25,662 nt of DNA from an uncultured Lachnospiraceae bacterium (GCA_902782965.1 CACZPG010000043.1:1-25662), one strand, 5' to 3'. Positions 1-6,619 are shown, counted from the first letter of the stretch. Numbers and translations: made by a program. Notes: generated from the sequence alone by a model not told the origin.

Positions 1-7
1 ACAGAAA

Positions 8-27
8 GGGGTTATTTTAATAACCCC
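8..27. terminator. 9-bp hairpin ahead of the integration module
   Basis: GGGGTTATT and AATAACCCC form a perfect 9-bp stem around a TT loop. No run of T follows on the plus strand, so it is not a classic intrinsic terminator. It sits just before the ribosome binding site of the small ORF at 41. It could close an upstream gene outside the window or shape the leader of the excisionase/integrase transcript. Confidence 0.4.
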
Positions 28-40
28 GGAAGGGAGAGTT

Positions 41-211
41 ATGAAGAAAAGAGACAGACAGCGGACTAACCGCAGATTAAAAGAACAAATGCTCGACCTC
101 AAGGATGCGTGTGGAATTAATGATCCTACACCACGAGAGGCCGTAAAAGAAATCATCAATGAATTTAGAATGAACAGGAGGAAAAACACATGGAATATAC
201 AAAAATGTTAA
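41..211 (+). CDS. Small basic protein of the integration module (56 aa)
   Basis: I do not recognise a family. The ORF starts at ATG 41 with a good ribosome binding site (AGGGAG at 31-36). It encodes 56 residues with a strongly basic N-terminus (Lys/Arg/Gln-rich for about 16 residues) and a short amphipathic stretch around residues 31-43. Its last 22 bases overlap the start of the next gene in another frame, which suggests translational coupling in a compact mobile-element operon. A small DNA-binding or accessory excision role is only a guess. It may alternatively be a leader peptide that sets translation of the excisionase. Gene start and coupling are well supported; function is not. Confidence 0.5.
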   Translation: MKKRDRQRTNRRLKEQMLDLKDACGINDPTPREAVKEIINEFRMNRRKNTWNIQKC

Positions 212-402
212 GTGAGTATAAAGATGTACTCTTACCGGAAGACTTACAGAAGATCTTACATATAGGACGCAATACCGTTTACAAATACCTTGCAGAAGGA
301 AAGATCCGTTCTATAAAGATAGGTAAAAAATATAGAATACCTAAACCTTATCTTCTTGAGTTTATCTATCCGGACATGAAGTTTAATGAGGAGGTCGGAT
401 AA
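190..402 (+). CDS. Excisionase-type helix-turn-helix DNA-binding protein
   Basis: This 70-residue protein is essentially one MerR-like/HTH_17 winged helix domain. Residues 14-31 (LPEDLQKILHIGRNTVYK) form the helix-turn-helix, followed by the usual YLAEGKIRSIKIGKKYRIP wing and a short acidic C-terminus. This is the pattern of recombination directionality factors and small regulators encoded beside tyrosine integrases. The gene overlaps the upstream small ORF by 22 bases and ends two bases before the integrase start, so all three are probably co-translated. The likely role is to bend attachment-site DNA and favour excision, or to regulate the integrase. A plain repressor is the alternative. Confidence 0.8.
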   Translation: MEYTKMLSEYKDVLLPEDLQKILHIGRNTVYKYLAEGKIRSIKIGKKYRIPKPYLLEFIYPDMKFNEEVG

Positions 403-404
403 GT

Positions 405-1688
405 ATGGCAAGACCACGCAAGGAAGGCAGAAAAGCCAAAGGTGTATATAGTAAGAGCGGTATGCTTTATATAGTCGTTAGCAAAACGATTATTAAGAAT
501 GGTAATAAAAAGTATATTAATGATTGGATTCCTACTAATCTTAATGATTCAGCTGAGAATATAAAGAAAGCTATTGATGTGAGAAATGCTATACTCTCGG
601 ATAAGAATCCATCTATTGATGACAAAAATATTACTTTCGAGAGTTTCCTAAAGATTTATCTGAATGATAAGAAACGAACTTTAGCCGATACCACCTATGC
701 TGGCTATATGTACAAATGCAATCACATTCTTGAATACTTTAGAAATGTTAAGGTTAAAGATATCAACGAAGAGTACATCCAGGACTTTCTGGATTTACTT
801 TTCACAGGGAAAAATCTTGGCACAAGAACAGTACAGGATGTAAAAAGAGTGTTTTATAACATTATGGAATATGGCATCACAAAAAGAATCATTTCTATAA
901 ATCCTGTTAAGAATGTCACTATAAATAAACAGCTTTCTGATGAACATCTTAGCAGCAAGGATGAAGATGAAGTGTTTTTCTCTTATGAAGAAGCAATGCA
1001 CTTTCTTGAAATATCAAGGAATCATCAGTTATATCCTTTATTCCACACAACCCTTATCTATGGATTAAGGCGATCTGAAGCTTTAGGCTTAAAATGGGAT
1101 GCTATTGATTTTGAGAAAAAGATCATTAAGATTAGGCATAAAGTTACCCGAGGGACTAAGATTAACAGAATAGATGGTACTAAAACCGAAGCCAGCAGGC
1201 AGTCCTATCCTTTAGATTCCACTCAGATTGAGATGTTCAGGAAGCTTAAGGAAAAAGAACAGCAATACAGAGAGCTCTTTGGTTCAGCATATAATGATAA
1301 TGATTACATATTCAAACATGAGGATGGTACACTCTTCTATCCAGACTATCCATCTAAAGCATTTACTAAGCTTAAAAAGAGACACAAAGAACTCCCTCAG
1401 GATGTAACATTTCATGGACTCAGGAAATCATGTGCATCCATACTTATCCATAAAGGTTACGACATTAAGAGAATTCAGAAGTGGATGCGTCACACAGATC
1501 CTGATACCACAATAAGAATATATGCAAAAGCCAAGGAAAAAGAATCTAAGACTGAGATAGCTGCCGATATGATAGATTCAATTCCAGTAGATCTTTCAGT
1601 CTTTGATGATGAAGACACTACAGATATCAATAGTAAAAGTGAAGATGGGAATACAAATGATAATAAAAGAACTGATGACTCACAATAA
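405..1688 (+). CDS. Tyrosine recombinase / integrase of an integrative element
   Basis: This 427-residue site-specific recombinase would cut and rejoin attachment sites to insert or excise the element. The N-terminal region (about 10-45) is a basic arm-type DNA-binding domain. Residues 75-165 are the SAM-like core-binding domain, and about 190-385 the catalytic domain. The catalytic set is visible: Arg222 in GLRRSEALGLKW, Lys260 as the likely beta-strand lysine, His337 and Arg340 in HGLR, His363 in MRHTD, and the Tyr373 nucleophile in RIYAKA. After the tyrosine comes an unusual hydrophilic, Asp/Asn-rich tail of about 40 residues. Ribosome binding site GAGGAGG lies at 388-394. The gene is transcribed towards tRNA-Pro at 1961, the expected arrangement when the tRNA is the integration site. 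The rest of the element would lie to the left, outside the window. Confidence 0.95.
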   Translation: MARPRKEGRKAKGVYSKSGMLYIVVSKTIIKNGNKKYINDWIPTNLNDSAENIKKAIDVRNAILSDKNPSIDDKNITFESFLKIYLNDKKRTLADTTYAGYMYKCNHILEYFRNVKVKDINEEYIQDFLDLLFTGKNLGTRTVQDVKRVFYNIMEYGITKRIISINPVKNVTINKQLSDEHLSSKDEDEVFFSYEEAMHFLEISRNHQLYPLFHTTLIYGLRRSEALGLKWDAIDFEKKIIKIRHKVTRGTKINRIDGTKTEASRQSYPLDSTQIEMFRKLKEKEQQYRELFGSAYNDNDYIFKHEDGTLFYPDYPSKAFTKLKKRHKELPQDVTFHGLRKSCASILIHKGYDIKRIQKWMRHTDPDTTIRIYAKAKEKESKTEIAADMIDSIPVDLSVFDDEDTTDINSKSEDGNTNDNKRTDDSQ

Positions 1689-1872
1689 TCCTGATACACC
1701 TATAAAAATATACAAGCATTTTTCACTTGATCCTTGTGATCCTCTGGTTGAGGATTTATTTGTTGGAAATATATCAGATATTCCGACAGAACTACAACAA
1801 CTTACAGTTGAATCAACCGGATGGCTTATTGGAGCTAAGAGATATGCAATAGATGTAGGATGTATTGATTAA
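1673..1872 (+). pseudogene. Remnant of a second integrase C-terminus
   Basis: In a different frame from the integrase, and starting over its last codons, the reading frame from ATG 1673 encodes MTHNNPDTPIKIYKHF. This mirrors the active-site tail MRHTDPDTTIRIYAKA of the intact integrase. The first 14 codons match it at about 28 of 42 bases, with the catalytic His and Tyr positions kept. About 50 further residues up to the stop at 1872 show no family I recognise. I read it as the 3' scrap of an older or exchanged integrase gene. An internal duplication of the functional gene's end is the alternative. It has no ribosome binding site and is probably not expressed. Confidence 0.55.
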
Positions 1873-1921
1873 TATTTGTAACTATTAACCTTAATTTCAG
1901 GGGTTTTTCAAGAATAAACAA

Positions 1922-1943
1922 GAAATTCTTAGAAAATTCTTAG
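1922..1943. repeat. Tandem 11-bp repeat beside the tRNA
   Basis: Two adjacent copies of (G/A)AAATTCTTAG, with a partial third (AAAAT), lie between the integrase end and the tRNA 3' end. Short direct repeats here are where arm-type integrase binding sites usually sit. That role is inferred from position only. Confidence 0.5.
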
Positions 1944-1960
1944 AAAATGGCACAAAAAAG

Positions 1961-2034
1961 TCGGTGCGACAGGATTTGAACCTGCGACTTCGTCGTCCCG
2001 AACGACGCGCTCTACCAAGCTGAGCCACGCACCG
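1961..2034 (-). tRNA. tRNA-Pro (anticodon CGG)
   Basis: The minus strand folds as a complete cloverleaf. Acceptor CGGTGCG pairs with CGCACCG; the D-arm is GCTC/GAGC. The anticodon stem CGTCG/CGACG carries loop TTCGGGA with anticodon CGG, and the T-arm GCAGG/CCTGT carries loop TTCGAAT. The discriminator base is A and no CCA is encoded. A run of six T follows one base later and can terminate transcription. The tRNA 3' end faces the integrase gene, so this is the likely integration target, with the 3' half restored by the element. It decodes CCG proline codons. Confidence 0.93.
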
Positions 2035-2059
2035 ATGATAAAATTATTAAGTTGTAAAA

Positions 2060-2116
2060 CGGTTATCGGGCGTCTTGTCCCGAAAGCAGCGCTCTACCAA
2101 ACTGAGCCACGCACCG
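2060..2116 (-). pseudogene. Broken tRNA-Pro (5' half only)
   Basis: From 2116 down to 2078 the minus strand matches the neighbouring tRNA-Pro: the same acceptor 5' strand CGGTGCG, a D-arm with one base change, and the same anticodon loop TTCGGGA. The 3' half of the anticodon stem should then be AGCAG but reads CAAGA. No T-arm follows, and only a short ACCG, at about 2060-2063, recalls an acceptor end. The break at the anticodon loop is where tyrosine integrases often cross over. It may be the scar of an earlier integration/excision or a decayed tandem tRNA copy. It cannot make a functional tRNA. Confidence 0.75.
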
Positions 2117-2133
2117 TTATTATATATTTAGTT

Positions 2134-2139
2134 ATTATA
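2134..2139 (-). promoter_or_regulatory. Possible -10 element for the tRNA-Pro transcript
   Basis: TATAAT lies on the minus strand about 18 bases before the 5' end of the broken tRNA copy. No good -35 box is seen 16-18 bases upstream. It overlaps the edge of a small perfect hairpin (AAGCTCAG/CTGAGCTT, 2139-2158). The intact tRNA has no separate promoter nearby, so both copies may be read together. Confidence 0.35.
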
Positions 2140-2162
2140 AGCTCAGTTTGCTGAGCTTAGTA

Positions 2163-2196
2163 AATAATTAGCGGTCTTTTCAGACCGCTAATTATT
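2163..2196 (-). terminator. Intrinsic terminator of the polyphosphate kinase gene
   Basis: A perfect 15-bp stem (AATAATTAGCGGTCT and its complement) with a 4-base loop starts 13 bases after the ppk2-type stop codon. It is flanked by T-rich sequence and could act in both directions, separating this gene from the tRNA. Confidence 0.85.
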
Positions 2197-2208
2197 CTAT
2201 CATCATTT

Positions 2209-3690
2209 CTATGATTCTGCAAGTTTCTTTTCGATGGATTTTATCACTATTTTAAGGGCCTTAATTCTTGCATATTTTTTGTCGTTTGATTCAAGAACAT
2301 GCCATGGTGCGAAGGTTGTATTGGTCTTCTGAAGCATCTCATCAATCGCACCTTCATAGAGATCCCATTTCTCTCTGTTTCTCCAGTCTTCGTCTGTTAT
2401 CTTCCATTGCTTCTCCGGAGTATTCTGGCGGTCTGTGAATCTTGCAAGCTGAGTATCCTTATCTATCTGCACCCAGAATTTAATGATAACTGCATTCCAG
2501 TCTGCGAGTTCTTTCTCGAATTCATTTATCTCGTTATATGCACGCTGCCAGTCATTCTCAGAACAGAAGCCTTCCAGACGTTCAACCATTACTCGTCCAT
2601 ACCAGGTTCTGTCAAAGATTGCTATATGACCGTCTTTAGGTAATCTGTTCCAGAATCTCCACAGATAATGCCTTGCTTTCTCAGCCGGTTCGGGACTGGC
2701 AATAGGATGAACCTCATAACCTCTTGGATCAAGGGCTGCTGCAATTCGTTTAATATTGCCTCCCTTACCTGCTGCATCCCAGCCTTCATAAGCTATAATT
2801 ACAGGTATCTTCTTATGGTAGAGCTCATTATGCAGTTCAGATAATCTCTTCTGCAGCTTATCAAGTTCCTTCTTATATTCCTCATCAGTAATACTCTTAT
2901 CCAGGGAGATTTCTGACAGCTTTGGAATACTCTTCATTGGAAATGTATTCTGAAGCATAGGTGCATTCTGCTTCGCTTCAGCATTCTTAAGAGCTGTATC
3001 AATGCTTGATATAAGAATTTCAGTCATCTGAAGCTCAGACCATTTCTTATTAGTAGAATCTATGAAATACCATGGTGCAACGAACTGATTGGTTGCTTCT
3101 ATATATTCATCATAGACTTTGAAACATTTATCATAATGCTTATTCTGCCATTTATCCTTCGAAGCAACACGCCACTTCGTGTATTCATCAGCTTCCAGTT
3201 CCTTCAGCCTCTTCTTCTGAATCTTCTCATTTATATGGAAGAAGAATTTAACGACCAGATAACCATTATCATTTAACTGTCTCTCAAATCTTTTAATACT
3301 GGTTAAATGTTGCTTATATTCCTTTTCATTAATCTTACCATGCAGATATCTGCCGGTAACCTCATCCATCCAGCTACCATCAAAGAAGGATATCTGCCCT
3401 GCTTTAGGAATCCTTACAAAATATCTGTACAGAAATGGCCTCCTGGCCTCTTCGATTGTTTCCTGCGTGAGTGTTTCACATTTAAAGAATCTCGGATCCA
3501 GATTCTTAATTATTCTTCCCAGAACACTTCCTTTACCGGCGGCACCCCAGCCATCCATAATTACAAGCACAGGAAGATTCTTCTCTTTGATTGCCATCTG
3601 TCTGACAGCCAGTTCAGCACGTGCTTTCTCGAGCCTTGCAGATATTTCATCGTCAGATGGACGTTCTTCTTTAACCCATTCTTTAAGCAT
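2209..3690 (-). CDS. pap: Two-domain polyphosphate kinase 2 (polyphosphate:AMP phosphotransferase type)
   Basis: This 493-residue cytosolic enzyme belongs to the PPK2 family, which moves phosphate between polyphosphate and nucleotides. Tandem-domain members typically make ADP from AMP and polyphosphate. Domain 1 (about 1-235) has a P-loop-like GWGAAGKG at 47-54 and a Walker B-like FFDGSW at 102-107. Domain 2 (about 265-490) has GWDAAGKG at 303-310 and IFDRTWYGRV at 358-367, followed by the lid with RFTDRQ (417-422). Domain 2 matches the family consensus better and is likely the catalytic half. Length fits the two-domain class. Ribosome binding site AGGAG lies 5 bases before ATG 3690. The gene stands alone, with its own promoter and a strong terminator. 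AMP as substrate is inferred from domain architecture. Confidence 0.92.
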   Translation of the reverse strand: MLKEWVKEERPSDDEISARLEKARAELAVRQMAIKEKNLPVLVIMDGWGAAGKGSVLGRIIKNLDPRFFKCETLTQETIEEARRPFLYRYFVRIPKAGQISFFDGSWMDEVTGRYLHGKINEKEYKQHLTSIKRFERQLNDNGYLVVKFFFHINEKIQKKRLKELEADEYTKWRVASKDKWQNKHYDKCFKVYDEYIEATNQFVAPWYFIDSTNKKWSELQMTEILISSIDTALKNAEAKQNAPMLQNTFPMKSIPKLSEISLDKSITDEEYKKELDKLQKRLSELHNELYHKKIPVIIAYEGWDAAGKGGNIKRIAAALDPRGYEVHPIASPEPAEKARHYLWRFWNRLPKDGHIAIFDRTWYGRVMVERLEGFCSENDWQRAYNEINEFEKELADWNAVIIKFWVQIDKDTQLARFTDRQNTPEKQWKITDEDWRNREKWDLYEGAIDEMLQKTNTTFAPWHVLESNDKKYARIKALKIVIKSIEKKLAES

Positions 3691-3800
3691 ACCTTCTCCT
3701 TTCTCTAAACGTTTGTGACATACCCTTTTAAATCGTAATATGTCTCCCCATTATTTACCCCCGGTAAGATGAATCCGTCAACTTACCTGACTATAGTTTG

Positions 3801-3809
3801 ATTATAACA
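3801..3809 (-). promoter_or_regulatory. Extended -10 promoter for the polyphosphate kinase gene
   Basis: The minus strand carries TGTTATAAT, an extended -10 element, about 110 bases before the start codon. No clear -35 box lies 17 bases upstream (GTCCTT), which fits an extended -10 promoter. The upstream terminator hairpin of trxB ends close by. Confidence 0.55.
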
Positions 3810-3823
3810 TATATACAAACTAA

Positions 3824-3876
3824 AAGGACGGTTCTTTTTTGATTTATTTCAAACATAATCAGAAAGAATCGTCCTT
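3824..3876 (-). terminator. Long hairpin downstream of trxB
   Basis: Two arms of about 20 bases, AAGGACGRTTCTTT…TGATT and its complement, pair almost perfectly around a 12-base loop. On the minus strand the stem ends CCTTTTAGTTTG, so it can terminate the gpx-ohrR-trxA-trxB transcript. It lies 85 bases after the trxB stop. Confidence 0.75.
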
Positions 3877-3960
3877 ATATTAAACATTATCAAAACAAAT
3901 ATATAATAGTATTTTATACCCTCAATATAAGTATTACTCTAATCGAGTGTTATAATAACT

Positions 3961-4995
3961 CTAATTACGATCTATATATTCACACGCAGCAAGAGCGGCT
4001 ACTGCCCCGTCTGATGCAGCTGTTGTCAGCTGGCGGACGGTCTTCGTCCTGGTATCTCCCGCCACAAAAACTCCGGGAGTTTTTGTGATACATTTTTCAT
4101 CAGCCGTGATGTATCCGGCGCTATCCAAATCTACTATATCTCTAAAGGCCTGATTATTCGGTTCCTGACCTATTGCGATGAATAGTCCCTGAACAGTTAT
4201 ATCCTTTTCTTCTCCTGTCAGCTTATCCTTTACCGTTACTGCTTCTAAGGTTTTATCTCCCTTTAATTCAGTAACTGTTGAGTTCAGAACCAGTTCTACG
4301 TTATCTCTTGCTTTCACAGCTTCAAGGTTATTCGGTTCTCCTCTGAATTCATCTCTTCTATGTATTATGTAAACCTTATTGCAATAGTTTGACAGGAACA
4401 GTGCATCCTCAAGAGCTGTATTTCCACCACCATTTACAGCCACATCTTTCTTCCTAAAAAATGCGCCATCACAGGTTGCACAGTAGGATATACCACGACC
4501 TGTAAGTTCTTCCTCTCGCAGAAGACCGAGGTGACGGTTCTTAGCTCCGGTAGCTATGATGACAGCTCTTGCCTGAAAGGTCTTTCCGGACTCCGTACTT
4601 ACGGTAAATATTTTCTTCCCATCATCAACCGTATGATAACCCGGTTCTTCTGAACCAGTTTCTGAATCTGTTTCTGGAACATTTTCCTGATCAGTATCCG
4701 AATTCCCTTCCGAGTCAACCTCTACCCCGGCTATCCCTGTAACTTTTTCATATAAAACCTCTGCTCCAAGCTCTGTAGCCTGTTCGTAGAGTCCCATAGA
4801 GAATTCAAACCCACTGGTTTTCTTGATTCCAGGATAGTTAGCTATCTCAGGTGTATTTACTATCTGTCCTCCCACTGTAAGTGCCTCAAAACATACCGCA
4901 TGCTTACCGGCACGCTGCACGTAGATAGCAGCTGAAAGTCCTGCCGGTCCGGCACCTACTATTGCTACATCAATTATATTACTTAATTCAGACAT
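3961..4995 (-). CDS. trxB: Thioredoxin reductase
   Basis: This FAD enzyme reduces thioredoxin with NADPH. Key sites are GAGPAG (14-19, FAD), the redox pair CATC (Cys172/Cys175), GGGNTA (189-194, NADPH domain), HRRDEFR (212-218, which normally reads the NADPH phosphate) and the closing FAD motif VAGD (311-314). At 344 residues it is about 30 longer than most family members. The extra part is an acidic, Ser/Thr-rich insert at about 92-124, between two strands of the FAD domain. It is the last gene of a gpx-ohrR-trxA-trxB unit. The 162-base gap to trxA holds a tandem repeat. Ribosome binding site AAGGGAGA precedes ATG 4995. Confidence 0.97.
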   Translation of the reverse strand: MSELSNIIDVAIVGAGPAGLSAAIYVQRAGKHAVCFEALTVGGQIVNTPEIANYPGIKKTSGFEFSMGLYEQATELGAEVLYEKVTGIAGVEVDSEGNSDTDQENVPETDSETGSEEPGYHTVDDGKKIFTVSTESGKTFQARAVIIATGAKNRHLGLLREEELTGRGISYCATCDGAFFRKKDVAVNGGGNTALEDALFLSNYCNKVYIIHRRDEFRGEPNNLEAVKARDNVELVLNSTVTELKGDKTLEAVTVKDKLTGEEKDITVQGLFIAIGQEPNNQAFRDIVDLDSAGYITADEKCITKTPGVFVAGDTRTKTVRQLTTAASDGAVAALAACEYIDRN

Positions 4996-5051
4996 AACTT
5001 CTCCCTTTTTCTATATATAACCAATATTATAATCCATCTATATCTCAACCA

Positions 5052-5151
5052 ACACATATATGAAATGATTCAGCCGACATATCTATGAATTGAATCAATA
5101 TACATATCTATGATTTGATTCAACCGACATATCAATGCCTTGATTCAACAG
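5052..5151. repeat. 25-bp tandem repeat, four units, between trxA and trxB
   Basis: Four units of exactly 25 bp start at 5052, 5077, 5102 and 5127, with consensus ACATATCTATG…TTGATTCAACCG. A partial fifth runs into the trxA stop codon. Most units contain the near-palindrome TTGAWTCAA. There are no unique spacers, so this is not a CRISPR array. It lies within the trxA-trxB transcript and could be a protein-binding array, a processing or stability element, or simple slippage. Confidence 0.9.
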
Positions 5152-5157
5152 ACACCC

Positions 5158-5466
5158 CTATGAAATAACCTGCTCAAGCTTTGCCTTTGGAACTGCACCA
5201 ATCACACGATCAGCCTCTTCTCCATTCTTAAATAGTATCATGCATGGTATGCTTGAGATGCCATACTGTATAGCAAGTCTTTCAGCATCATCAACATCAA
5301 TGGATGCGATCTTTACATCCTGCTTCTCCTCAGAGAGCTGCTCAAGTATCGGTGCCATCATCTGGCAAGGTCCACACCAGGTGGCAAAAAAATCCACAAG
5401 TACAGGAACTTCACTCTTTAAAACAACTTCTTCAAACTGATCTTCTTTAATCTCTATAACTGCCAT
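5158..5466 (-). CDS. trxA: Thioredoxin
   Basis: This 102-residue thioredoxin carries the classic active site WCGPC (Trp30-Cys31-Gly-Pro-Cys34) in the fold order expected for a stand-alone cytosolic protein. The cis-proline loop reads SSIPC (Pro74-Cys75), where the residue after the proline is usually Thr, so there is a third cysteine right beside the active site. It lies 17 bases after ohrR with its own ribosome binding site (AAAGGAG) and just before trxB. It should carry electrons from thioredoxin reductase to the peroxidase encoded two genes upstream. Confidence 0.97.
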   Translation of the reverse strand: MAVIEIKEDQFEEVVLKSEVPVLVDFFATWCGPCQMMAPILEQLSEEKQDVKIASIDVDDAERLAIQYGISSIPCMILFKNGEEADRVIGAVPKAKLEQVIS

Positions 5467-5483
5467 AATTCTTTTCTCCTTTT

Positions 5484-5927
5484 CTATTTATCTATCTCAT
5501 CAAAATGTCCCAGAATCTTATATAGTATCCGGTACAGATCCTTGGCATCCTCTTCACTTAGATTGACGCAGCCTCCCATTTCTGCGGGAACTTTAACCAT
5601 TTTATCTCTCAGCTTTTTTCCCTCTTCGGTAATCTCTACGTCTACTCCTCTTGCATCGTCTGTACTTCTATGCTTCGATATATATCCCTTTTTCTCGAGC
5701 TTATTTATAACCGGGGTCAGTGTACCTGAATCAAGATACAGGCACTGTCCCAACTCCTTGACACTTGCTTTTTTCTTCTCCCACATTACCATCATAGTTA
5801 TGTATTGGGTATAGGTGAGATCATATCTATCCAGGAAGGGCTTATAGTGTCTGGTCACTGCCTTTGAACAAGCATATAGTGGAAAGCACAGCTGATTTTC
5901 AAGTTTCAGACAATCATATTTACTCAT
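5484..5927 (-). CDS. ohrR: OhrR-type MarR family peroxide-sensing repressor
   Basis: This 147-residue winged-helix MarR protein has the OhrR signature ENQLCFPLYACSKAVTRHYKP. The single redox-sensing cysteine is Cys14 here, equivalent to Cys15 of Bacillus OhrR, and the two tyrosines that normally stabilise it sit at Tyr18 and Tyr28. The DNA-binding helices and wing are at about 53-95 (SVKELGQCLYLDSGTLTPVI, then the STDDARG wing). I chose ATG 5927 over the TTG at 5933 because AGAGG is spaced 7 bases from it and only one from the TTG. Reaction with organic peroxide should release DNA and derepress its own operon. An OhrR-like operator lies over the promoter at 6592-6619. Confidence 0.88.
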   Translation of the reverse strand: MSKYDCLKLENQLCFPLYACSKAVTRHYKPFLDRYDLTYTQYITMMVMWEKKKASVKELGQCLYLDSGTLTPVINKLEKKGYISKHRSTDDARGVDVEITEEGKKLRDKMVKVPAEMGGCVNLSEEDAKDLYRILYKILGHFDEIDK

Positions 5928-5979
5928 ATCCAATCCTCTTTTTTCTCAATCAGAAGTTATAGTCCTTCTTGATTTTTAT

Positions 5980-6519
5980 TTATAGTAGTTCCTCAACGAA
6001 TTTTGCTACTTCCTTCATATCAGCGGTTGGTTCAAATCTTGCTACTACTTCACCTTTACGATTTATAATAAATTTTGTAAAGTTCCATTTAATCTCCGGA
6101 TTATTCTTATAATCCTTATCAATCTTCTTAAGCATAGCAGACATTGCCAAAGCTTTAGGTCCTTTTCCAAATCCTTCGAAGCCTTTCTCTGATTTGAGAT
6201 ATTTGAATAACTCAATAGCATTTTCGCCATTAACATCTGACTTCTTCATCTGAGGAAACTGTGTATGATATTTAAGCTGACAGAATTCATGTATTTCATC
6301 ATCTGTACCAGGAGTCTGTCCTGCGAACTGATTGCAGGGTACGTCTATTATTTCAAATCCCTTATCATGAAAGCTTTCATACATAGCTTCAAGATCTTTA
6401 TAGTGAGGAGTAAAACCGCAGCCGGTTGCTGTATTTACAACCAGCACCACCTTTCCCTCATAATCCTTCATACTTACTTCGCTACCATCAGGAGCAGTTA
6501 CACTTAAATCATAGAACAT
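5980..6519 (-). CDS. Glutathione peroxidase family thiol peroxidase (probably thioredoxin-dependent)
   Basis: This GPx-family enzyme reduces hydrogen and lipid peroxides. Numbered from ATG 6519, the catalytic set is Cys34 (TATGCGFTP, cysteine not selenocysteine), Gln68 (the glutamine near Cys in FAGQTPG) and Trp145 (WNFTKFII). Cys80 in HEFC matches the resolving cysteine of thioredoxin-dependent GPx enzymes, which fits trxA and trxB in the same operon. The start at 6519 has AAGGAGG nine bases upstream. An in-frame ATG at 6528 abuts that ribosome binding site and is unlikely to be used. It is the first gene of the redox operon. Confidence 0.93.
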   Translation of the reverse strand: MFYDLSVTAPDGSEVSMKDYEGKVVLVVNTATGCGFTPHYKDLEAMYESFHDKGFEIIDVPCNQFAGQTPGTDDEIHEFCQLKYHTQFPQMKKSDVNGENAIELFKYLKSEKGFEGFGKGPKALAMSAMLKKIDKDYKNNPEIKWNFTKFIINRKGEVVARFEPTADMKEVAKFVEELL

Positions 6520-6575
6520 TTGTATCATCCTCCTTCATTATTGCTATGAATTTAATATTTCAATCAGCGCATTTC

Positions 6576-6619
6576 AATTGTGTACAATTTAATTTTACAC
6601 AATTTATTTAAAATGTCAA
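6576..6619 (-). promoter_or_regulatory. Promoter of the gpx-ohrR-trxA-trxB operon with OhrR-like operator
   Basis: On the minus strand TTGACA (6614-6619) and TAAAAT (6592-6597) are 16 bases apart. Overlapping and following the -10 is an AT-rich dyad with outer arms AATTGTGT/ACACAATT (6576-6604). It contains AAATTGTGTAAAATTAAATT, close to the OhrR operator I recall from Bacillus (TACAATT-AATTGTA arranged in tandem). A repressor bound here would block the promoter. Box positions are seen; the OhrR assignment is inferred from the similarity and from ohrR in the operon. Confidence 0.72.

Noticed and set aside
2060..2116. A second functional tRNA-Pro
   Set aside because: The anticodon stem cannot close and there is no T-arm or matching acceptor 3' strand.
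5052..5166. CRISPR array
   Set aside because: The 25-bp units are directly adjacent with no unique spacers and there are no cas genes in the window.
5928..5933. TTG start for the OhrR-like protein
   Set aside because: The ribosome binding site would be only one base away; the ATG two codons later has normal spacing.
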